Assembly (NCBI GenBank): GCA_036852015.1 | Contig: JAANDG010000543.1 | Coordinates: 36,786-100,785 of the forward strand | Source of the DNA: Pelodera strongyloides | Taxonomy: Eukaryota > Nematoda > Chromadorea > Rhabditida > Rhabditidae | Direction of reading: 5' to 3' | Length of the DNA stretch: 64,000 nt | Part shown: piece after piece, positions 1 through 15,100 of the stretch | Position numbering within the stretch: position 1 is the first letter of the stretch | Layout of the letters: the number at the start of each line of letters is the position of its first letter | The notes under the pieces: model-generated | Told to the model about the DNA's origin: nothing | What the model saw: the letters and a program-made list of their open reading frames with translations, nothing else | Databases searched by the model: none | Made by a program: the position numbers and the translations under genes

Positions 1-3000
1 ATGTTATTATTATTATAGGTAAAATTGAAAAGGTAAGAAACGCTCACCTGAAGTCCTTGATTTGCCATTACCTAAAACTTAGTCAAGGCTGTTGTGTATG
101 AAAGAGAAAGTAGACCTTACCTACCTTAACATTTACGCAAATAGTACGCAACTGGCGACAAGAACTATAATGTCGGAAAAAGCAGTGGTGTGGCGTGAAG
201 ACATACCAATGATGCGTAATCAGTGATGGTAGCTAACCGCACCGCGAGTGAAAGTAAAGTGCGGTTGCTGTACTACGGTCATGTGTTTGTAAAATAGAGA
301 GACCAAAAGGACCTAAGCCATTTGATTGTAAATCCAAGTGCAAAGAGAGTAGAAGACGTGCATTATTTATGTATTATTACAGGAAATTTAGCCCTGTTAT
401 TTTTTCAGACACTGATGTGTTCGTTCTCGATGATGTGAAGAGCGGCGTTTTCATTAAAACAATCATGCAGTAAGGTCCGCTGTGTTGCTTGTTGTCCTAA
501 TTGTTATGTGTTGCTTGTTTTTTTTGTTTCTGCTTCTTTTTTTCTATGCGACATAAATTTTTTGTTTTCCACCTTGTGCGATGATGTTTATTTTCGGTTC
601 CCGACCGACTTCTATTTATACTCTACAGTAGAAAAATAACTAGTTATTACAATATTCGAGACGAAAAGATCGCCAATCAATAACACAGTGAGCCCCGTGC
701 TTACAACAATGCTAAGTTCATCCAAAGGAAAGTGAGATCTTCTGAGGCGAACAAAACAAAATTTTTTGGGGGCGAGTCCGATTCCTCCAAGAAGGCCACA
801 AGGCCGGGTGCCCCTGGAAACTCCCCTACCATCCGTGGTTATGGGCTGAGCTGAACATCGGAACAAGCTTTAGCAAAAAATGGTCCATATACAACAAACA
901 TCCATGAGAAAAATAAACTTATATCTGCAAAAAAATACCCAGATTTAAGGTGTGCGACTGAGGCTGGATGATCATGACAGGTACAAAATCCAGTTAACAA
1001 CTACAAGAACCGACTATTATACTTTTTATCGGTTCATCTATCACATCGTCCCGAACGGATGTCGTTCGGATCACTGACCATATCACAGCACTTAAAGCGT
1101 CGCGGTCATTAGTTAACATCTGTATTTTAAACATTCAGTCATTGTACAGTTTTACACATGCGTTGAACGTTGTTACGTTGCACAACTGGATGTTGGAAAA
1201 ACAAACACAAAATGCGGCATGCATCAAGTAGATCTCCGAAGGAACTGAATGCCCATTCCGCTATTCGATTTTGACCACCGCAAGCACTTAACAGAAACCG
1301 ATTTCCTCTTTCTCTTTTATATTGCGTAACAAACGAAATCGGAAGACACCTGACTATGAATGTGAAGTTACACCATTGCGCGCAAAAACATTGGAATGAT
1401 GCTTAGTAGGTTGGTCGGTTTTCCACTTTGGTGGTCTTTTCCATTACCGCTAGAGGAAAATAACTGTCGCGAGTCACACAGAAAATGCGCCAGAACAATG
1501 ACCGACCAGATCTCCAAACGGGAAGAATTTCCACAAGAACACGCGTCTGATCTTCCAAACGATCAGGTGCATCTTTGACCGTTTTATGGTATCCTGTATT
1601 TAATGTAAGACAAATGTCCTAACCAAAAACAAATAATGTTAAACAGATTATTATTTCCATTTGTTTCAGTATCATTTTGCAACGTAAGCGATTTGAAGGA
1701 GAACTCTTTCGTGTGATTTTTCCATGCGTTGTTGACTCGAACGGGCACTTTCCCATGGAATACACGCAAATCCATCTATCGCGAACTTGGAGAACTAGGA
1801 GAACATGCATCCAGAAAAGGGGTATCCCATGCTCCTAACAAACAATACCCATGCACCCAGGTTGGGTCTTTTGAAAGTTTGCATAAGCATGAACAAAATT
1901 TCTCCTTGCTTGCTATAAAATGTCAAACTTGCAAGTTCATGATTGATGGTGCCAATTTCTACAATATCTATATACAAATCAATTGTACATCAAGTGACCA
2001 ACTATGCATGTATTACATAGATCCACGTTTCTATTTAACCCTTTATTAACGTATCTAATCTTTTATAACATCATTTTCGGGGTTTCTTGTTGCTTATTTT
2101 TCTGTTTGAGATCTACGCCAGACACCCTACCCTCTTCAGTGAGCTTTCCGAATTTAAATTCTTTACAATGAAAATAGACCAGAAGTTTTTTTTACTTATA
2201 TGCGCAGTTTCCTTCTAGTTTGCTGATGCTCTATCCATGAAGCAACGCAGCATTTTCAGCGATTTTATATACTTATTAACCTAAACACAGGCCACCTTTT
2301 TTAACTTTGACAATTAGGAAGAAAGACCATTTTGCTGAATATGTCCTTTAATGCATCTCATTCATATCCAATCTCTTCTTGTTTTTCTGGTATTCTCTCA
2401 AAACTACTGCCCACATAACTAAACTTGGAGTACCTGACCTATATTTGAGTATAGACATACACCCACACTTCTCATAATGGTTTACGATCCCTTGAGAATT
2501 CTATGATTAGAAGCACTCAATGACCCTCTTCGCAGTTCATGTCTAGTAGATATAGGTCACCATTTGGCATTGAAGAGCCCGAGTTTTACGTAAAGCAACC
2601 CGCATTAATCTGAAAAAACCTTGATGCTTTCCGAGGTTCTGTTTCAAGCCAACGTCGCTAACAGGTGTAAAAGGCCTTTGTCGTGAGGTTTAATTCTCAC
2701 GACAGTTGCATTTTGACACATCTGAGTGACAGTGTTATGTATCCATTTGTGGTCTTTTCGTGATACGTGTGCTAGCAATGGGAAGAGGCTGAAGCGCAAT
2801 CTTCTTTTCTTACGTACTTTGTACTTTGAAAAATAACAAGCGGACTTTGTTATTTTTTCGGCATTTTTTGGTATCTTAAAATGTATCAAAAATTGTTAAC
2901 TTCGCCGTAAAAATTTGTCGTTTTGTCTTAAGTTGAAAGAGCTTCCTTAGCATTCAGCATTCAGAACAACTATGACCACGATGATATAAAACTAGCAGAA

Positions 3001-4400
3001 TGATGCATGTAGGTCAGCATGGAATTCATGCATGCGAGTGTTCCATTTTGGTTTTTCTATCGAATCATATCCATAGTGATACGTACTAAACTGCAAGGTG
3101 TCATTTTGAAATGTCACTTTCCCATTTTCCTTTGCACTTCCGAACTCACACAGGTGTGAAATTAGAGGGGGCTCTAAACAGAATCTCACAAAAAAGAGCC
3201 ATATCACTAGGTAGATTTATATGCTTGACAAAACGCCTTCACAAATATTTCTACTGGAGAGTCCTTTTCGAGAGTTTGCTTTATATTCATATATATATAT
3301 GCTACGAGTGTAATATATTCACGCACTCATTCAAAAGCTTGCTAGACAATCAGCTGGCGAATATTTAACAGTCACAGACCACTAAAAGCAGGCCTTGTCA
3401 AGCCTAGTAGCGTCAATCATAAATTGAATAACTTGGTCACCAGGAGAAAAAAGAGTTTCATTTTCTGTCCCGCTTTGTTAACCTCTGGAACCCGGAAGGA
3501 GAATTGGATTAGGTTTTTCACAAATTCTAAGCAAACAATTGAAAAGCAGGACAAGACTATTGTTCTGGCTCAACTTCTAGCAGTGGGCGAATAAGCACGT
3601 CAGGTCATAAATTATTTGATACTGTACTATTTGCACGAACGAATCACAATTCTTCAATTAAACAACTTATGAAGCAGATGGATGGGACGCGTTCACGAAG
3701 ATACTGAGATATTCGAAACGAAACGTCAAAACTGCAAGTGCTGCGCAAAAGGGACACGTGCTATCACGGTAACTTCATTTTACGGCTCCGAATAAAGAAG
3801 AGCCGTTTCAAGCGCTGAAACATTTTCCCTGCAACATCATAGATTGAAAACTACTTTGACTGAACAGTTGCTTGTGCTACCATCGAGTATTTTTCCAATT
3901 ATCCGTCGGCTTAAGTAAAATACTTTTCTACACTTTTCGACTTTGAACGAAGCTGCACTAACGTGGATGATCGCCATTGCGCCCAAGTAAGTGTATTTTC
4001 AGTATTTACGAATATGTGTTTGATCTAACCTCTTTTCGAAGTTACGTCATTATTGCCTGACAAGTTAATTATAAGCTGTGGCATTGTTTGTATAGTAATA
4101 AACCACCCAACACCGCTTTCAAATCAATTGGTTTTATGTGATTTTAAAGTCAAATTATTATGCATATAGAAATAATTCTTGGCTACTTAGGAGTGGGAAT
4201 TAGTGGGAATTGCAAGCGCCTCATAAACCGAGCCTTGTTTTGAGTGAACATCTGTCACGTGAGTTTATGTAGATCTCCCCGTGGGGACAGATTACCTCCC
4301 CGCATTCCATCTAAAACCTAAACAGATTGGGTGCCGTTAGATGAGCAAAGAATGGGCTGCTATTCAGGGGAATCATCTCCGCTCTTGGCCACTCAAGCAC
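1..4400. other. gene-poor stretch, no supported gene
   Basis: AT-rich sequence with only short open frames that lack paired splice sites or recognisable protein character. I see no tRNA, long repeat or transposon protein. A regulatory or intronic role for a gene lying outside the window cannot be excluded. Confidence 0.5.
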
Positions 4401-4407
4401 TAGGTGC

Positions 4408-4695
4408 GTGACCGATGAACTTGAATTTCAGCACAAGACAAGCCGATATGGTATGACCCTTATTGAGATGCTAGTTATAATCATATCCGAACCATCCTTT
4501 ACGCAACATGCTTATCGCCCTAACACTCCACGAACTAACAAAATATTGGATTTGTTTGTAATTGCCCATGCTATAGATTCATTTCTGGATATCGCACGGC
4601 CGTTCCATGTTTCACAACCTCGGAGGAACGTCTATTTTTCATCCGATGTTTTGTATAAATCGCGTTTCAATGTCTATGCTGCGCTCTTCAATTAG
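4408..4695 (+). CDS. possible coding segment, unknown product
   Basis: A 95-codon open frame whose composition looks protein-like (mixed hydrophobic, basic and aromatic residues; a PRTNKILDLF segment). A TTTCAG acceptor lies inside it near 4432, so the real exon could begin there. It ends in a stop at 4695 and I could not join it to another exon. The opposite strand at 4692-4985 is also open with a plausible acidic/basic composition, which weakens either call. I do not recognise a family. It may be an exon, a pseudogene remnant or chance. Confidence 0.18.
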   Translation: MTDELEFQHKTSRYGMTLIEMLVIIISEPSFTQHAYRPNTPRTNKILDLFVIAHAIDSFLDIARPFHVSQPRRNVYFSSDVLYKSRFNVYAALFN

Positions 4696-5200
4696 ATTGA
4701 GCTTGTGGAAAAAAAACTGAATTTGAGAACAATAAAATGCCCAAGAAAGCGTTCGCAATCTGAGTCAATTTTTTTCTTTTGCCGTAAGCTAGATCCGGTG
4801 TTTCTGAAGCGTACAACATTTTTGGACGTTTCAGTGTTTATTGGCAGTGCCTCAGTATTCAGCAGTACCCTACTGACCAGAATTTGCCGTTCCTCCTCCT
4901 CCGTGGTGTCCCCACAGAACGTAACACTCTTCAATACGACAAAATTAAAGAATAGATGTGAAAGGCAAAGTTCGCGGATTTTCAACCAAGTTCCGTTGAA
5001 ACAGCATTGCGTAAAGTTTCTAAAGTCGTAGTTGAAGATGCCCGAAATCCTCGTGCAACATTTTGCTGTTTTAGTTCTCTTATAAATCCAACATGTGTGA
5101 CGGATGAAGCTTGTTATTACGAGCTCATTTTCTCTTTTCTTCTAGTTTATGTTCGACAATTAAATATCTTTCCGCCAGCAGAAATCCAATCACCCAATTT

Positions 5201-5584
5201 ATGATTTTCCCAATAATATGCTTTGAAGGCACCGTTTTTCGAAAAAATCTACAAATCTACATTTTGTTTTACTTTACCATATTTGGTCTTCTAGTAACGT
5301 TAGCATTTTATAGAAGTGACGGCGACGGAAAGGCCTTCCTGAATATTTTTTGTGAAGAACACGGTACGTGATAAAAAAAATTCGCTCAAATATAAATAAA
5401 TTCAGCAACAATCTTTAATGTTCGATCTCTGGGGGCTGCAATTCGCATTGGTAATTGGAGTGCAAAGTTCTCTGAAGTTTTGTCACGATTGCCGGGTTTT
5501 TTTTCTAGAGAAACTGGAAATTGCGCTCCAACATGTGAAGAAAATCCGCAACAAAATGAGTGCAAATGGATGGATGATTCTTAA
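5201..5584 (+). CDS. small single-pass membrane protein, unknown function
   Basis: Two exons, 5201-5363 and 5406-5584, joined in phase across a 42-bp intron (donor GTACGT, acceptor ATTCAG), give a 113-residue product. Residues about 16-37 form a strongly hydrophobic segment after a short basic N-terminus, suggesting a type II or signal-anchored membrane protein. The C-terminal half is soluble and contains a Cys-x3-Cys pair and a third Cys near the end (NCAPTCEEN, then NECKWMDDS). ATG 5201 was chosen because it is the first ATG in frame. I do not recognise the family; upstream exons could be missing. The matched splice phases are the main support. Confidence 0.4.
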
Positions 5585-8500
5585 TAAACGCTCCGAAACT
5601 CAACTAATTAAAAGGCTTATTGAACTGCACTCTGGAAAACTCAAGCATTCATAGTCCATATTTTACTGAAAACCAAAAATCCACGATCGCGTCATAGATT
5701 CTCATACTGCTCCTAACTTGGATCACTATGTTTATGCGTAGCGTTCTTTCCTTTTTTTGATTGCTCTCCTAAGTTCCGAATGTATTTTTCCAACTGGCAA
5801 ATTGGGGCTCCTTTTGTGTGAACCAGGAAACACTTCCGTAAATTATGCTTTGAACTCGGAAATTTTTGCTTGCATATGTTTTCCACCAGTGTGACCACTT
5901 TGTAAGACCACTTTGACTTCTGACTTCAGTTCAGTTAAAACTATTTCTTTAACCCACGGCAAGATGATTCTGTCCAAAAATGCATGGTTAGAGATTAAAA
6001 TTTTGCGAGCCTCTTGGCTTTTCATCGCCGATCGACTAAGTATAATCCCCTCTAACAAAACGACATTCGTGTTTGCTTTATGACTAACCTAACTGATTGT
6101 CAAAACTCTTCATGGGCAAAACTATTCTATGTCAAATTTCATTTTTTAAGCAATAGTCTGTGGAGAGAATGCAACATATTGTTTCTAGATAGGAAATTTC
6201 CAGAGACAAACAATGCAACAATTTGTCCTTGCTCACGTTTGATTAAAAATAACTATAATTTAAGTAATTGTGTTAATTGTTTCTTTACCATCAAGAAGAG
6301 AAAACTTTATGGTTTGTTTTGCTTCAGTATAAGCGTGTCTTTTTAGAGCACACATCATGAGACCACTCTCCCTTATCCGCTTTGGCGCCTTCGAAGTCGC
6401 GTAACGGAATATCATAACACTTTGAGTTGTTATCTCGAAGGACGACCTTTAAGGTTTCCGATTGTAAATTGGCCGCAACTCAATTGTCATCTTACGCTCC
6501 TAACACGCACGCTACTTGTTACTAGTCGCGTGCGTATCTTGAGAAGTCGAGGCGTAGTGTTGCCTACTGAACTTCACTTCCTTTACTACTGTATTAGGCG
6601 CCCATGTTGATTTCTTAACCAACATTATTATCTAATTGAATCAAATTTGTGTACTGAGTTGCTTTCTCTGAATTGATGAAAATTTGCTCGAAGATTTTTG
6701 ACCCATTTCAAGTCAAAGGTCGAGTGCTGCTTAACATGCATATACCCCACCCCCACAAGCCTTGCTTCCTCACTCAAAAAAAGGATGCGCTTTTTCTAGC
6801 ATCTTCCACTACTCCAAAAGACACGTTTGCATGCATACATAACTTTCTGGATGTTGCTTTAACGTTAATTTCCCCCAACAAATAATAACTTATTATTAAC
6901 ATTTATAAACATTTCTTTAATAGGGGCATTCCTCAAGTTGACTAGTTCTTTCGAAACATATGGCTGACCTCTTTTGCCTTTGTTGTGTTGTTTAATGTCT
7001 GAAACTCGAAAAAGTCGGAAAAGTGAATGCTGAGGATTAAGAGATGATGGTGTGTTTTCGTTTCACAGCAAAGTCCTTCAGACATAATCACTCTTGTCTC
7101 CATCTTAGATTACTACGCTTTGTTTTTGGAATACCTTAAGATTGATTAGAAAACTCATATGGCAAGGGCAAAAACGGAGGGGGGTATTTCGTTCCTGCTA
7201 TAGTGATGTTATTCCGTCCCTACCAAATTAGTTGGTAGTGGCCCGCAGATCATTCGGAAGTATCGCCCTCCTTACTTTCGAATTGGCATGATATATTTGC
7301 CCATAAAACCGCACCCGGAATCGTCTAATAAGGATTGTTTTTTTTCGCCCCTTATTGTGCAAAGTACATCAAAAATAAAAGGCAAATATGTTCTTGTTTA
7401 ATTTTTCTTCCTAATAGAATCATATCCATTTAGTCTAGCATTCATACAATATAATGCATATATATATATATATATATATACTCGTTTAAAGAGGCAGAGC
7501 TCACACCTCGCCTATTTCTTTAATATGTTCACCCAACCATGGTGGAAATTTGTCTACATACACCAGATCAACGCCGAACAAACGGAGCAAAACAGCGCAT
7601 TGTTGAAAATACGGAAACTATGGCTTTGCTTTATATCCTCCAGTTGAATAGCTCAACAAACTTCCCGGTCTGCCATTTCTACTAATAAGAACGGCACGCC
7701 AAAATGCACCCAATAAAAGAGACATAAACTTGTAATGAATTTATTTTTAATTCACTCCAAGATGTTCCCCAACACATCTGCCTAATAAAGGATAGATACG
7801 AAGTGTTTCAGCAAAAAAAAAATCTATTACTTCAATTTCTAGACACCCTTGTGTTTGCAAATTAGTTTATTTTTAACATCTTCACATATTCGTGTACGCT
7901 GTGGACGAATTTCTCCCGCGCTTCGTTCAAACTTATTTAAAAACCATTTAAGGCAAATGCGATGCATGTTTTGGGGCTATCCGCACAAGGAACATTGTTC
8001 GTTTCAAAATCCCTCTTATTTTCTTTGCTTTAGCTGGTTCAAAGATAGAATTTTGAATAATTGTATCTTGTGTGTCTTTGTTGACCCCAAACAAACTACT
8101 CGGTAAGGATAGGCTAATAGCACGTTAAGTGCATCTTGTGACCTCATACGCATTTTCACATCAAGCAATAGAAAACAAGAGAATTAACACCTTTGGATAA
8201 GAGTAGGTTTTTTTCTTTACGCTGTATTTTTAAATTAATCTGCATAACAGTGAATTAAAAGTCGAATCGATTCGATAACAAAATTATGCTTATCACCTAG
8301 AGTTCCGATTATGGAATTTTAGGAGATCAAAAATTAAGTTCCTCGTTATTAATTAGTGGTTCGTTGTGACATTCTCTTCTACTGCAAGAAACTTTTTACG
8401 GCATGAACGAATGATGCATATATATAAGCATCTTGACTACATTGGGTTATTGCTTATTCCAGTCTGTATTTAATATCAACAACGAGCATTTGAGCGAATT

Positions 8501-9140
8501 AGTGCATCATGATTGCATTTTTTTGGGTTAATGACTCTTAAACAAGGAAATATATTCTCAAAACGCCGGAAATTCACATATGCATTAGTTTCGCATTAGT
8601 TACTCGCCTCCGATTCTCGGAAACCAATGTAAAGAAATAGTGGAAGCGCCTACACAATTTCTAAAAGCACATGTGCTGTTTCCGGTAATTGTAAACTGAA
8701 CGGAGTTCCCGCATTCTTAAATGAGCCCCAAAGCAAATAAATCATACGTCTGAATGAGGAACCGATGCTTCTGAACTCTACTCAGAGCAGTTTTTTTCTT
8801 GATTTGTTGCCAGTTGCAAGGAAGCCGACATTTCTTATCTGAATGCCATAATTGCATCGTTAATTGCCTACGTCAATTTCATTTAATGCCATCAAAAGTC
8901 GACACAACACTACGCAGTTGGGCTGAGAAACAATAGTGGTTTCAAAGCACGTGTGTTCAATTAATTTCATCCCCTTACAGATAGCTCTCCAAATTCTGAA
9001 TTTTACTCCACAAATCACGCCAATCAAAATCACATTCAATTGTAGCTCTCAACTGCATTCTTCTTTGCTTTAGGTTTATGGAAATTTGTACGATTAAAAA
9101 ATGTTTTGTGACGGGATACAAGTAAAATACTCCGTTTTCA
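5585..9140. other. intergenic stretch, no supported gene
   Basis: No exon pair or RNA gene could be supported. The stretch is AT-rich, with an (AT)n run near 7458-7480 and many homopolymer tracts. The last few hundred bases are the presumptive promoter of the ligand-gated channel that starts at 9161. Confidence 0.5.
7456..7482. repeat. (AT)n microsatellite
   Basis: Uninterrupted alternating A/T of roughly 25 bases in intergenic DNA, likely length-polymorphic. No function is apparent. Confidence 0.8.
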
Positions 9141-9160
9141 GAGGCGATGCCATTGAAACA

Positions 9161-12100
9161 ATGCGGTTGCTAGGTCTGTTTCTGCTTCTCTATCGGGCAG
9201 TCGGGGTCCGTAGTGCCCGTTCGGAGCCCATTCCGTTGTATATGGACGAGATGTTGCACGCCGGTAGAACAGTCTATGATAAACAATCGCCGCCAATTCA
9301 AGAAGAAGGTACATTGTTTCCATTTACGTGCGAATCATCTGACTTTCAGTTTCCATGCATTGACATTAGGCAGAACAACCCAAACGGTTGGGATACCAAA
9401 CTTTTATATGTGAAACTAATAATTTGTGAAATAAGTAACTAACAAAATAACCATGTGTACCAAAGAAGTATGACAAATAATCATCAGTCATTACCTCAGG
9501 CGCTAACTTGAAGGGAGTTCTGAGGAGCTCTGGTAAGACTTGCTTCCGTTAATTTCCATGCTACTAGTCATCGTTTTATTTGCTGTGCAGAATGCTTGCA
9601 TCGGACAATTATGCTTCTATTGTGATTTGGCAATTACTAGAATAGAACAGGTTTCACGTGCTAGAATAGCTAGAAGACATAAGCTAGAATTGAAGACATA
9701 AGCTAGACACAAGCTAGAATATTCTTTGTAAGTCAGGAGTTCCTAGTTTGCTGCAGAAGATTCAATGTTTGTTTTGTACTTCTCAACGTGATCCTCTGTC
9801 TTTTCTATGTACATGACTATCACACGATTTGATTATTGTCTGTTTGAGAGGAAATTATGTCCTGTTCCTCCAAGCCCAGCCTAGATTGTCTCTACTTGGC
9901 AAAGAAACAATATCCAGGGAACTAACCACCAATTTTCAACCACATAAAGCAAATGTTCCAGATAAACCGACCAAGGTGGAATTGGCAATGTACATTGAGG
10001 GAATGTCTTCGTTCCGAACGCAAACTATGGTATCTACTTTTATATTTACGAGGTTCAACACAAGACAAATTGGATACCTGTGGGAACAAGAGGCAACTTG
10101 CTAATTTAGGATTTCCAACTTGACGTGTACTTCCAGCAATTCTGGCGTGACCCTCGATTAGCTCATAACGAGAGCAGGTAGGGTGCAGAAACAATTCTTG
10201 GTTTAAACGATGAAAAAATAAAGAAGTAAATGACGGAAAAAAACAATACGGAATTCTGGAGGGGTTCGTTAATATGATGATAGCAATTCGAGGAAGATTC
10301 GGCAGTCATTGTGGAAATTTGCAGGAGAGTTCTTGTGAGAGATAAGAAACTGCTGGACAGGATGTGGCATCCCGATGTATACTTTGCCAATGCTCGCATT
10401 GCCGAATTTCACGAGGTTTTCATTTAAATTGGACGATGTCTCCTTCACAAACAATCGAGTAGTTTACAGTAAAACGTTTGGTGTATATCAAAAAAAATCT
10501 CTGCAGGTCACACAGCCTAATTTCCTCGTATGGATCGAACCGAATGGAAAGATCCTATACGATACACGGGTTAGCATGGTGAGTTTGCAATTGGGATGCT
10601 TTTTGAATATTACAATTATCGCCAACAACATGTAATGCTTAATCAAATATATATTGTTTTTTGTCTAGATCGTACTTTGCACTTTAAATTTGGAGAAGTG
10701 GCCGCTAGACGATCAGCGCTGTCATCTGAGAATATTGAGTTGTGAGTTTTGGCTGTTTCATACATATACCCTTATCATTTACTGAAGTACATCACTTCTT
10801 AAACTGCATTGAGCATATTTTAGATGCTTATGATACCGATCAACTACAAATTGAGTGGGCAAAAGAGAATCCGATCACAAGAAATCCAAACATTGCCATG
10901 TCAGATATGCAAATTGTCTCCCTTTATCCGGGATTGTGTGACGGAAACTATTCCACAGGTGAAATATATAGTTGGATGAAATTTTAGCAGCAAAATAGTT
11001 ATCGCCACCAGAATAATTACAACTATTTTCAGGAACATGGTCTTGTGTGACGGCCGAGTTCTTTGTGAAGAGAGAGATCACACATCATGTGATGCAATCC
11101 TATGTGCCTACAACACTGATCGTTGTCATCTCCTGGTTCTCATTTTGGTTGGATGTGGAAGCCGTACCAGCAAGGGTGTCACTGGCGATTACAACACTGC
11201 TCACCTTATCTACACAAGCTAATGCTGCCAGGATGGCTCTGCCCGAGGTTAGTGTGTCAATAAATTTCGTTACCGTATAACTTTACCTGTTCAGATTCCA
11301 GCTATTCTAATGTACTTTTAAACGTACACAAGTCCGTGCACTTCAGACTAGAAAAACATGGGACATGGAAATTCTTTATCTTTAGTCTGCTAATTTAGTT
11401 CTCTGAACTTTTCCTCTGTCAATTATACAATTAGACAGAATTTGTGCAAGGTTTGGAAGAGCAAAGAGCAAAAGAAGTCCGTGTCTCTTTGGGTATTTAT
11501 CACAATACTCATTTCGTACATAATCATCGAAAATTCATAGAGGAAATTTAGTTGTTCATTGAAAAGCGTTCCATTGTCGCATTGAATAAACCTAGCAAGT
11601 TCCTTCCCTGTTGATTGAACACAGGACACACAACAATAGTGTTTGCAACACATAAGTCGGATATGCGTAATTTCCTCACGTTCGGTGTTTGGCCTTTTCT
11701 AATACGACCAACTCGTTTGCTACTTCTATGCAAGACGAAAATCACGGCCGATTCGCCGCAGTGCACATTTGACGATTAATCCCAAAGCAGTTCGGATAGC
11801 CTGAAAGTGGGCAAATATTTCACGCATGGGGGAATTAATATTTGGCACTAGGGAGTCTCTTCCAAATGAGCGTTTGTGGATTTTGCGTTCCTCTAGGGTG
11901 TAAAGGGTTATGACAAATTCGATGACGCGAAGCATCGTGAGGTATAGTACGACAAGCTAAAGTTGGGTAAAATGAACTATGATGTTGAGTATGTAGTAAA
12001 GTTGAATGAATGAACATCGACCATGAGATCCAAAACTTATAATCGTTAGCTTCATTTATTTATTCACTGGAGCCTCTGTACTGTTTCTTAGTCAAAGATG

Positions 12101-15100
12101 ATGCTGAAAGAGAAAGAAGCGCAAAAGGAGAAATGTTTATTTCAACAAACAGGCTTCCGCAAAAAGTTAACTTCTTTTATGTCTACAATAATTTTGTTTC
12201 AGGTGTCTTATATGAAGGCCATTGACGTGTGGATGGGAGCCTGTATGATGTGAGTACTTTCTATCTGCTAAAGAGACACATCATAGTTTGTTCAGGAAAA
12301 TGCTATGTCATGTCATGGAGTTACTAATTGAACTTTAGGTTCGTCTTCGGTGTTATGATCGAATTCACAATTGTCAACTACGCTCAACGACAAGGTATAC
12401 AATGTTGAATTGACATGTGATAACGGCACATTAAAAGTTAGAATTACCCACAACGTTAGAATAGAGTGGCACCAAATTATCGTGCAATTAGCGGCACCAA
12501 CACCATGTTTGCTGTGAAGTTCTTCGCTTTTCTTTGCCATTAAATCGGAACCTTTACTTCGTGGCTAAAGCTCTGCGAAACACAGTAGAGGGAATTTCAC
12601 CTTTGTGTTTTTGTCTGTGAAGCTAGTTAACCTTTTGTCTTCGGATGGATATCGACAGGTTAAACAAGCACTTGTACACTTGCGGCCAACATTCACAGTG
12701 GGATATTTTAAAATGTACTGTGGGTGTTGCATAAGTATATTCTGATTCGATTCACAAACGAATTCACATATGCTTTTTTCATGTGACATTGCACTCAATA
12801 TAGGTCGAAAATGGCATCGATCCGACGCTTTAGGTAAGTTTCGAATAATCTTTGCATGAGTCTTACACTTACTTTGTTGGTTTTGAGGCCATAGAACACA
12901 TGGAGAATAAGTGCTCAAATAATTCGTTTCCTTAATATATTATTGGTAGCTAAAATGTAGCATGAGAGGTCCTTACAGCTTCTGTTCAACCTCAAGTGCT
13001 ATATCTCAACGAGAAGCCTTACCGCTTATTGGCTTGCCCCATTGTTGTGATTGTGAATAGTAGTAGTGCTGTATTTGCTCTTACCCATCAACAGTTGCAT
13101 TCCATTTAATTCAAGAAGCGATGGTCAACCATAGGAAAAAGTCTTCCTGAATTGAAATTAACCTGGCGAACACAGAATAGTAGAATAGTAATCGAACGTC
13201 ATGGAATTCGAAACGACATGATATAACACCAGCAGGATCGGTCCGTAGCAGTGGCCATAATTGAAATAGCATAATAATTTGGAAATTTTAGAATATGCGA
13301 GTTTACCATCGACAAGCGGTAAATTTTTTTCCCATCTAGCTGCTTTTTTGCTTCAAGATTTTGAGTTGCCATTGCTTACTTACTACAGCAGTTCTAGTGA
13401 ACCTCTGCAAAATACCATACGATTTACTCTAGACGCGAATTTGGTTTAGCAGCGTATTTTCGTAGAATTGACAATTAGTTTAGTTGTAGAATACATCAAA
13501 TGCAAATTTTTAGTTTGTTTTCCGTGTACTGTTTTCTATGTTCGGCTCAATAAGGGCCCATTTGCCCAGTGAATGCGATTTGCTGTTGTATTTGAGGTTC
13601 ATTAAACAGAGCAAATGGTGTTCTGCGGACTATACCACAAGTATTTCAGTTATGGCTTCTTCGCTTGAGTCAATGACGGAGAAAGCTGCAAAGATGACCA
13701 AGGGAGATGGTTCTTCCAATATTGGAGCTAGAGCTCGCGAGTTCTTGGACAGGATCAAGGGAATCAAGGAGCATCAACAACTGGTTGAGGTCAACATGTT
13801 TCCTCAAAACTTTGTTGTTCAACTTTGAGCTACAGCTTAAGTAGGCTACAGATACCAGGTCTAGTGTAGTACACACATTAGTGGCTTGTGTGAAGAAACA
13901 TGCGTCAGCTTTCTCTTGCCTGGTTGTTTTCTGTCGCTTGAGTCAGTTAGTCAGCCCTATTTTTGTAATCGTCACAAAAATGAGACATAATCCCATTTAC
14001 TCAATGTACAGCTCGGACGCAAGGCAACACTTCGCATTTCTTAGCACGCACCCTTTACTACAAATATGCCACAAAATACTGACGCTCATCTAAACCCTAT
14101 ATTTTGAACTCATCCTGATTCCACACAGCAAATTCTAAGCAATAATTACCACAATAACTAACCCATTTTACTCATGCTAAATCATTCCGCAATGCAACGT
14201 TCATCCATATCCGTGCATATAAGTTGCTAACCCCCACTTAACCCTAAACCCTTATTTGCATGCATGCTGCTAAATTTTAGGAAGAAGGCGAGAGATTACG
14301 ATTGAAACGTTTTGTCGTCGGAGACTCTAACAGCCAGTGTTCCTCGGAAGGCGAGGATCTGGCGGTATGCAGGATTTAGACGAATGCAGTTTGATCCTTT
14401 AGACTATCATGGACTTGCGCACCCAATGACTGATGTGCACTCTTGTAGCTGTCGTTTTGCACGATAGTGTCGTTATTTGTTAACCGCTTGCCGAGTAATT
14501 CATAACACGCATGAACCGCCTAGGCAATCTTCATTGAAAAGAACATATGTGTTCCTGAATGATTTCTGTTTCTCTGTCAAATGCCATGTAGTTCGGCAAT
14601 GTATTGATAATTACCTATACTTTAGGCTGTTTCTGATAATCCGTGCGATTCGCCAAAATCGGCTTCTGAATTGTGGAAGGGGAGGGAAGCTGATAAGGTG
14701 AGCAAGACTCTAATAAGAACGTTGCTAAATCTCGATCCTACTACTAAAAATTACTTATTTACGAGTTGAACACTAGACGCATTTAAGATTGTTAACATAC
14801 AAGACTGGTCTCGGAAGACTGTTGAAACCTACCATTTTTTTAGTTCTCAACTCAGTGTATGACCTAGTTACTGTCCGAGGCCGACAGTTATGTAATATCA
14901 TTCATTGTAGGCCGAGCGACTTGCCAACTGGGCAGTATTTGATGAGTCTACGGGACAATTATCTAAAAGAAGATCATCTTCGTCAGTGTGGAGTAAACTG
15001 TCTCCAAACGGTGGACCAGCAATGGGAACAGCGGTGCCTGTTTCAAACGGAGCAGTTCCATCAATTACAAAGTGTAAGACAGAGTATCAACGCCATTGTT

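Noticed and set aside
4692..4985. Minus-strand open frame with TTEEEERQILVSRVLLN
   Set aside because: Composition is plausible but overlapping frames on the other strand are open too, and no flanking exons fit; left uncalled.
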